From Acidobacteriota bacterium (GTDB taxonomy: Bacteria > Acidobacteriota > Terriglobia > Terriglobales > Acidobacteriaceae), in assembly GCA_003225215.1 (NCBI GenBank), contig QIBC01000118.1, positions 1 to 34,582 of the forward strand: a stretch of DNA of 34,582 bases, in the 5' to 3' direction. The translations under genes and the position numbers were made by a program. Below the pieces are notes generated by a model, which did no database searches, was not told where the DNA came from, and saw nothing but the letters and a program-made list of their open reading frames with translations. Positions 29,570 through 34,582 of the stretch are shown here, one piece after another. Position 1 is the stretch's first letter. Every line of letters starts with the position of its first letter.

Positions 29570-29598
29570 TTGAATCGGTATGCATAAATCATGCATAC
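29570..29598 (+). promoter_or_regulatory. vapBC promoter/operator
   Basis: TTGAAT (29570-29575), about 17-18 nt spacer, GCATAC/CATACT; palindrome GTATGCAT-aaatc-ATGCATAC at 29578-29598 overlaps it. Confidence 0.55.
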
Positions 29599-29606
29599 TG
29601 ATGCAT

Positions 29607-29816
29607 ATGCGGACGACACTGAACCTCAACGATGACTTGCTGAAGCAAGCGGTACGGCTCAGCGGTATCAGCGAAAAAACTGCTGTCATTCACGCGGGAC
29701 TGGAAGCCCTTATTGCCCGTGAGAGTGCTAAGAGGCTGGCGGCGCTGGGCGGCAGCGAGCCGCGTCTACGAAAAATCCGGCGTCGCCGTCCTCAAGTAGC
29801 TATGGCCAGCCGCTGA
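29607..29816 (+). CDS. vapB: VapB-family antitoxin
   Basis: MRTTLNLNDDLLKQAVRLSGISEKTAVIHAGLEALIARESAKRLAALGG; 1-nt TGATG overlap with the PIN toxin gene. Confidence 0.88.
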   Translation: MRTTLNLNDDLLKQAVRLSGISEKTAVIHAGLEALIARESAKRLAALGGSEPRLRKIRRRRPQVAMASR

Positions 29817-30175
29817 TGCTTGTTGATACCTCGATCTGGGTAGAGCATTTGCGCCATACCCAGCCAGGGCTCGTCTCGCTTCTTCATGCTGCCGACGTTC
29901 AGTGCCATCCGTTTATCATAGGCGAATTGGCCTGTGGTTCCGTAAGCCGCCGCTCTGAAGTTCTGCAACTGCTCCGGAGATTGCCCTCAGTACAGGTGGT
30001 GGAAAACGAGGAAGTGATAACTTTGGTCGAGCGGCATCGGCTGATGGGTCGGGGTGCCGGTTGGGTCGATGTACACTTGCTGGCATCGGCGGCATTGGCA
30101 AGCTTGCTGCTTTGGACCACAGACCGGCGACTCGCGGCGATTGCGCGATCACTGGGAGTCTATGGTGAGCCGTAA
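29816..30175 (+). CDS. vapC: VapC-family PIN-domain toxin
   Basis: MLVDTSIWVEHLR, IGELACGS, GWVDVHLLASA, LWTTDRRLAAIA acidic PIN motifs. Confidence 0.92.
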   Translation: MLVDTSIWVEHLRHTQPGLVSLLHAADVQCHPFIIGELACGSVSRRSEVLQLLRRLPSVQVVENEEVITLVERHRLMGRGAGWVDVHLLASAALASLLLWTTDRRLAAIARSLGVYGEP

Positions 30176-30395
30176 TTGAAACCGATTGTCTGGTCGAATG
30201 TGGGATCAGTTCGTAGGCAGTTGTCTCGGCAAGAGTCTGCCCTAGCGTCAAAGTCGCTACGCCTTTTACCGCAATGGCAACGCGTAGAAGGCTATAGCAG
30301 CAACGGAATCTGCATCGTGATCGGCACTGCGATCCAGAAATGGTTCGAAACGCCGAAGACCCTGCGCCAAAACCTAAACCGAAAAAAGGAAAAGC

Positions 30396-30472
30396 TGGCG
30401 CGCCCTGAGAGATTCGAACTCCCGACCTACTGGTTCGAAGCCAGCCGCTCTATCCAACTGAGCTAAGGGCGC
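30396..30472 (-). tRNA. tRNA-Arg (anticodon UCG), CCA encoded
   Basis: Minus strand GCGCCCT TA GCTC AGTTGGATA GAGC G GCTGG CTTCGAA CCAGT AGGTC GGGAG TTCGAAT CTCTC AGGGCGC G CCA folds as a cloverleaf. Confidence 0.96.
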
Positions 30473-30647
30473 GCTGAGAGTCATTGTATCGTGCTTTCGC
30501 CAGGGCCTCTCGCTGTTCTGCTTCGGCACATTGAAGTAGGTCATTCGCCGCTCGCTGCGTATTTGCTGACTCCTCCACCTCGGTTTGTTATATTCGAGGG
30601 CATTCCCACAGCAGCAGGGAGTTGTCCAGCTTTCCGCGGGAGGATCG

Positions 30648-31727
30648 GTGCCCAGCCAGCAGCAGGTGAAGTGGTCGCAGCTACGCGTCGGAATCACGGT
30701 CGTTGTTGCTACCATCACCCTCTTCGTTCTGATCTTCTTCATGAGCGGAACGGTCAGTCCATTCAGCCGCAAGCTGCACCTGCGCTCCTACTTTGAGAAT
30801 GCCGCCGGCTTAGTAAAGGGAGCTCCGGTAAGGGTCGCGGGAGTCGATATCGGCAATGTAGCTGAGATCAACATCACTACCGCCCCCGACAGGAGGTTGA
30901 CTCCGGTAGAAGTCATCATGAAAGTGAGCTCCGACAGGGCCGCTAACGTGCGCAAAGACTCTCGCGCCACGCTCGCGACCGCCGGCGTTCTCGGCGCCAC
31001 CTTCGTTGACATTGACAGTTCCCGTGCCCAGGGGCTTACGGTAAAGGACAATGACGAACTGGCAACCACCGAAACCCCAGCCCTGCAGGACGTTCTCAAG
31101 TCCAGCCAAGGCACCATCGACAAATTGAATGTAATCGTGAACCGGGTGGACGACATCGTGGCTGCGATCCAGAACGGAAAAGGATCGGTCGGAAAGATCA
31201 TCAACGATCCAGAGCTCTACAATCGCGCGAACAGCACTATCGCTCAGTTGCAAAAGCTTACCAACCAAGTCTCGGAAGGCAGAGGCAGCATCGGCAAGCT
31301 GCTGTACTCCGACGAGCTTTACGACCGAATCAACGATTCCGTCACAAAGCTGAACAAAATGGTCGACGACGTGAATTCCGGGAAGGGCAACCTCGGGAAG
31401 CTCCTGAAGGACGAACAACTCTACGCAAATCTAAACCAAACGACGGCGAAACTCAGAGATCTAGTGGCCGATATTGATGCTGGACGCGGCACTCTGGGCA
31501 AGCTGGCCAAAGATCAGGAATATGCGCAGAAGATCGATCGCATTACTACCAATCTGGAACTTCTCTCAAATCGTCTCGCCACTGGCGAAGGCAGCGTGGG
31601 CATGCTGTTCAAAGATCCCGCACTGTACAACAACGCCGATCAAATGCTGGTGGAAAGCCGGCACCTGGTGAAGGCGATTCGCGAGAACCCTAAGAGATAT
31701 CTGACGATTCACTTCAAAGTGTTTTAG
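30648..31727 (+). CDS. MCE/MlaD family lipid-transport protein with C-terminal 34-residue repeats
   Basis: N-terminal TM, then LRSYFENAAGLVKGAPVRVAGVDIGNVAEI MCE domain; GTG start after GGGAGGA. Confidence 0.92.
   Translation: MPSQQQVKWSQLRVGITVVVATITLFVLIFFMSGTVSPFSRKLHLRSYFENAAGLVKGAPVRVAGVDIGNVAEINITTAPDRRLTPVEVIMKVSSDRAANVRKDSRATLATAGVLGATFVDIDSSRAQGLTVKDNDELATTETPALQDVLKSSQGTIDKLNVIVNRVDDIVAAIQNGKGSVGKIINDPELYNRANSTIAQLQKLTNQVSEGRGSIGKLLYSDELYDRINDSVTKLNKMVDDVNSGKGNLGKLLKDEQLYANLNQTTAKLRDLVADIDAGRGTLGKLAKDQEYAQKIDRITTNLELLSNRLATGEGSVGMLFKDPALYNNADQMLVESRHLVKAIRENPKRYLTIHFKVF
31176..31685 (+). repeat. Five in-frame 102-nt (34-aa) repeat units in the MCE protein
   Basis: GKGSVGK/GRGSIGK/GKGNLGK/GRGTLGK/GEGSVGM begin at 31176, 31278, 31380, 31482, 31584. 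Confidence 0.9.
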
Positions 31728-31800
31728 CTTCTGAGCTGCTAACCTTCTAAGCAAACACCTGGCGTGCAACTTCGGTAGCCTTCCTGACACCCTGGGGTCT

Positions 31801-31963
31801 GTCATCCAGAGCCCTGTTTTGGGCGAAGGATCTCCCGGAATATTTCGGACTCAATCGTCGCATCCTGGCTCTTTGGCCAAGATTCTCGGGAAGATGCTGG
31901 ATAGTGCAATCAAGTCCAATAGATTGCGGGAGATCCTTCTCCCAAAACAGAGCTCTGGATGAT
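31801..31963. repeat. Long imperfect inverted repeat (MITE/REP-like)
   Basis: Arm 31801-31841 GTCATCCAGAGCCCTGTTTTGGGCGAAGGATCTCCCGGAAT versus reverse complement of 31923-31963, about 37/41 identical; 81-nt interior also partly self-complementary. Confidence 0.9.
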
Positions 31964-32005
31964 AGTCTCTGTGAGTTTCCCTTGATTACAAATAAGGAGG
32001 AAGGC

Positions 32006-33387
32006 CTACTGCGCATTTCTTCGCAATGCCTTGCCCGCCAGCGTCCCGTTGTACTTGCCATCTTCGACCGCAAGCTTTCCGTTGACCATCACATAGCGCA
32101 TGCCCGTTGCAAGCAGCTCGGGCTTTTCGTAGGTCGCCTGATCGGCAATAGTCCTCTCATCAAAGACAATCACGTCGGCGAAGTAGCCGACGCGCAGCCA
32201 TCCACGTTCCTTGATTCCAAGACTTTCTGCCGCCAGCGCGCTGCTGGAGCGAATTGCAAACGGCAGACTCACAACCCTTCGCCTCAGCGCATATTCTCGA
32301 ATCTTCCGAGGGAAGGTGCCAAATTTGCGCGGATGCCCCGGCGATCCGTCCGAACCGGTCATCACAAAATCCTGCTTCATGAAGTTCTCGATGTCGGCCT
32401 CGCTCATATTGAATGACGCGACATCGTTAGGTCCCGCCTTGATCAGCTCAATGGCTGCGCTAAGCGGAGATTCATGCCGCTCATCGGCGATCTGTTGCAG
32501 GTTGTTGCCCGTGGCACGCGAATCTGCTGATGCGGTGATCAATAGCGACTGGGCGCCACCCCGGCGCTTTAGATTTTGCTCCATCTCCGCAAGCAAACGC
32601 GGTCGCGTACCGGGATCATCGAAGCGCTTGAGCATCTGGTCGCGGCCGCCGGCTTCGGCCCAGCGCGGCACGAGCACCGGAACCAGGCTCGTGCCCGATG
32701 CGTTGTAAGGATACTGATCGGCAGTTACGTCGATCCCTTGCGCCTTGCTCGATCACTTCTTCGGTCGCGGCAAAACTGCAGGGCGCGTAGAAGAGTCCCG
32801 CCGACATACCGAATGCTCCCTCATTCATTCCTTGCGCCACGAGCTGCTTCATCTGCTCTAGTTGCGCGGGACTCGGAGCTGCGTCGGACATACCCATCAC
32901 TTGGCGACGAACCGAACACATACCGACGAGAAGTGCCGCGTTGGTTCCAATTCCTTGCTGATCCCACTTCTGCAAAGCGCTGCCAATCGGCAGCGGACTA
33001 GTGCCATCGTTTCCGGTAATGACCGTCGTCACACCCTGCATGAGATAAGCGATGTTACCGTGGCGCTGAGGACTACTGAGGTCGTCGAATGTATGCGTGT
33101 GTGGATCGATAAAGCCGGGGGCAACTATCAAGCCATGGGCGTCTATCACACGCACCGCGGCTGGCTTGGTCTTAGAGGAATCGCCGACGAAGATGATGCG
33201 GTCATCTCTTATGCCTATATCAGCGACTCGAGGCGGGGCGCCCGACCCGTCAATCAGCTCTCCTCCGGTGATCAGCAGATCGAGGCGCTGTTCCGTTGGC
33301 TGCTGGAGCAGACTGGGACCAGATGCACTCCCCGGGGACGAGGAGTAAAAAAGTTAACGCGAGCAGCCAGTATCCACAGTTTCGCAT
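32006..33387 (-). pseudogene. D-aminoacylase / N-acyl-D-amino-acid deacylase-like amidohydrolase, disrupted
   Basis: Signal peptide MRNCGYWLLALTFLLLVPGECIWSQSAPAA (from 33387), then LDLLITGGELIDGSGAPPRVADIGI...VAPGFIDPHTHTFDDL in another frame, then QGIDVTADQYPYNASGTSLVPVLVPRWAEAGG...FVMTGSDGSPGHPRKFGTFPRKI in a further frame. Confidence 0.88.
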
Positions 33388-33629
33388 GAGGAATGTTTGT
33401 CGGATTTCTAAGGCATCGCGTTGGATACTAGCAGATCGCGCGAATCACACACTGTCTTAGACCTTGTGCTGATTAATTCCGATTTGGCTGCATCAGCCGA
33501 TTTTGGATTGACAACGAACATGCGAGAAATAAACAATTTCACCCCTTAGCAAACTACGTAGGTGAATCGGTACAGACCGAATCTCAACCTACACCAACCG
33601 GCATAAAACAGATTTCTACGAGGGTGCAT

Positions 33630-34582
33630 ATGAAATCGCGAATATCAGGCGTTGTCGTATTGTTTCTCGTGCTTAGTACCGCTTCAGCCCAAGTCAGCAC
33701 CTCGCGCATCGAAGGGACGGTTATCGATAAGACCAATGCTGTTGTCGCGGACGCTACTGTAAAGATCACTAATGAAGAAACCGGCGTGAGCTATGAAACC
33801 AGGTCCGGTAGCGCTGGCACTTGGAACATCCCTTCGCTTACGCCGGGACGATACACCGTAACTGTCACTCACTCCGGATTCCAAACCATCAGCAGTCAAC
33901 ACAACGTTCTCTCCGTGGGCGTGCCTTTGGTTGTGAATACGACGCTGCTGGTCGGCGGGACCACGCAAATCGTCGAAGTGGAATCATCCTATCAACGGAT
34001 CGAAACTACTAACGCGACTGTCAGCGATGTGATGACCACGGAGCAGGTTAAGAATCTTCCGCTCAACGGCAGAAACCCATTGAGTCTGCTGACGCTGGAA
34101 CCGGGCGTGACGCAACGTCCGACGTCGGCAAGCGGGTCGGGTACTCACGTTTTCGGATCGCGAGACCGGTCACATAATGTGACCATCGACGGTATTGACG
34201 CGAACGAATCCACGGTTCCGAATCCTCAGAGCAATATCCAGCGATTGAATCCGGATAATGTGCAGGAATTCCGCACTATCACGCTGGGTGCTACCGCCGA
34301 GCAGGGACGCAACAGCGGCGCCAACGTAATGATAGGTACCAAATCGGGAACGAATGCGGTTCATGGCGACGTCTTCTATTTCAATCGCAACACCGCATAC
34401 AACGCCAATGAATGGTTTAACAACTACACCGGCCATGATCGTCCGGTGCTCGATCTGCATCAGTACGGCTTTGATGTCGGCGGTCCCATCATTAAGAACA
34501 AAACCTTCTTCTTCGGCAGCTATCAGGGGAACAAGATCTCCCAGACTGAGCCGATCAACGCTACCGGCGTCGGTATCGCTGG
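33630..34582 (+). CDS. TonB-dependent receptor with carboxypeptidase-regulatory-like domain (Oar-like), truncated by window end
   Basis: MKSRISGVVVLFLVLSTASAQVSTSRIEGTVIDKTNAVVADATVKITNEETGVSYETRSGSAGTWNIPSLTPGRYTVTVTHSGFQ...LPLNGRNPLSLLTLEPGV...VTIDGIDANEST; open to the window end. Confidence 0.93.
   Translation, partial: MKSRISGVVVLFLVLSTASAQVSTSRIEGTVIDKTNAVVADATVKITNEETGVSYETRSGSAGTWNIPSLTPGRYTVTVTHSGFQTISSQHNVLSVGVPLVVNTTLLVGGTTQIVEVESSYQRIETTNATVSDVMTTEQVKNLPLNGRNPLSLLTLEPGVTQRPTSASGSGTHVFGSRDRSHNVTIDGIDANESTVPNPQSNIQRLNPDNVQEFRTITLGATAEQGRNSGANVMIGTKSGTNAVHGDVFYFNRNTAYNANEWFNNYTGHDRPVLDLHQYGFDVGGPIIKNKTFFFGSYQGNKISQTEPINATGVGIA

Noticed and set aside
30176-30466. 96-aa plus-strand ORF ending ...LARPERFELPTYWFEASRSIQLS
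   Set aside because: The tail is the antisense translation of the tRNA-Arg gene at 30396-30472, a well-known annotation artefact.
30374-30772. 132-aa minus ORF containing APLAQLDRAAGFEPVGREFESLRARQ
   Set aside because: It is a sense read-through of the same tRNA gene, also a known artefact.
1-34582. CRISPR array, prophage or integrative element, biosynthetic cluster
   Set aside because: No regularly spaced direct repeats, integrase, phage structural genes or clustered synthases seen; the holin-family protein is a common chromosomal small membrane protein.

Overview
This 34.6 kb chromosomal window looks like an Acidobacteriota (Koribacter-like) genome. That assignment is an inference from gene content, Oar-like TonB receptors and intergenic repeat style; I ran no search. 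It is mostly housekeeping: pckG, ruvB, glmM, dnaA, gatB, HU, lepA, miaA, a GH3 hydrolase, jag/R3H, hslU, an MCE/MlaD protein and tRNA-Arg(UCG). There is also an ECF sigma/anti-sigma-like pair, an amino acid permease and a VapBC toxin-antitoxin pair. Two outward-facing TonB-dependent receptor genes run off the window ends, so the ORF track omits them. I found no obvious new multi-gene defence, biosynthetic or mobile system. The most noteworthy signals are: (1) lepA has an internal deletion with frameshift that removes almost all of its C-terminal domain, with the ancestral last 14 codons still readable in another frame; (2) a D-aminoacylase-type gene is a pseudogene with a frameshift and an internal deletion; (3) a perfect 32-bp palindrome lies in-frame inside an anti-sigma-like CDS, with two relatives elsewhere; (4) several different inverted-repeat elements sit between genes, two of them overlapping or abutting stop codons; (5) the permease appears to need a CTG start codon behind a good Shine-Dalgarno; (6) the vapBC promoter carries a palindromic operator and may give a leaderless mRNA; (7) the MCE protein has five exact-period 34-residue repeats.
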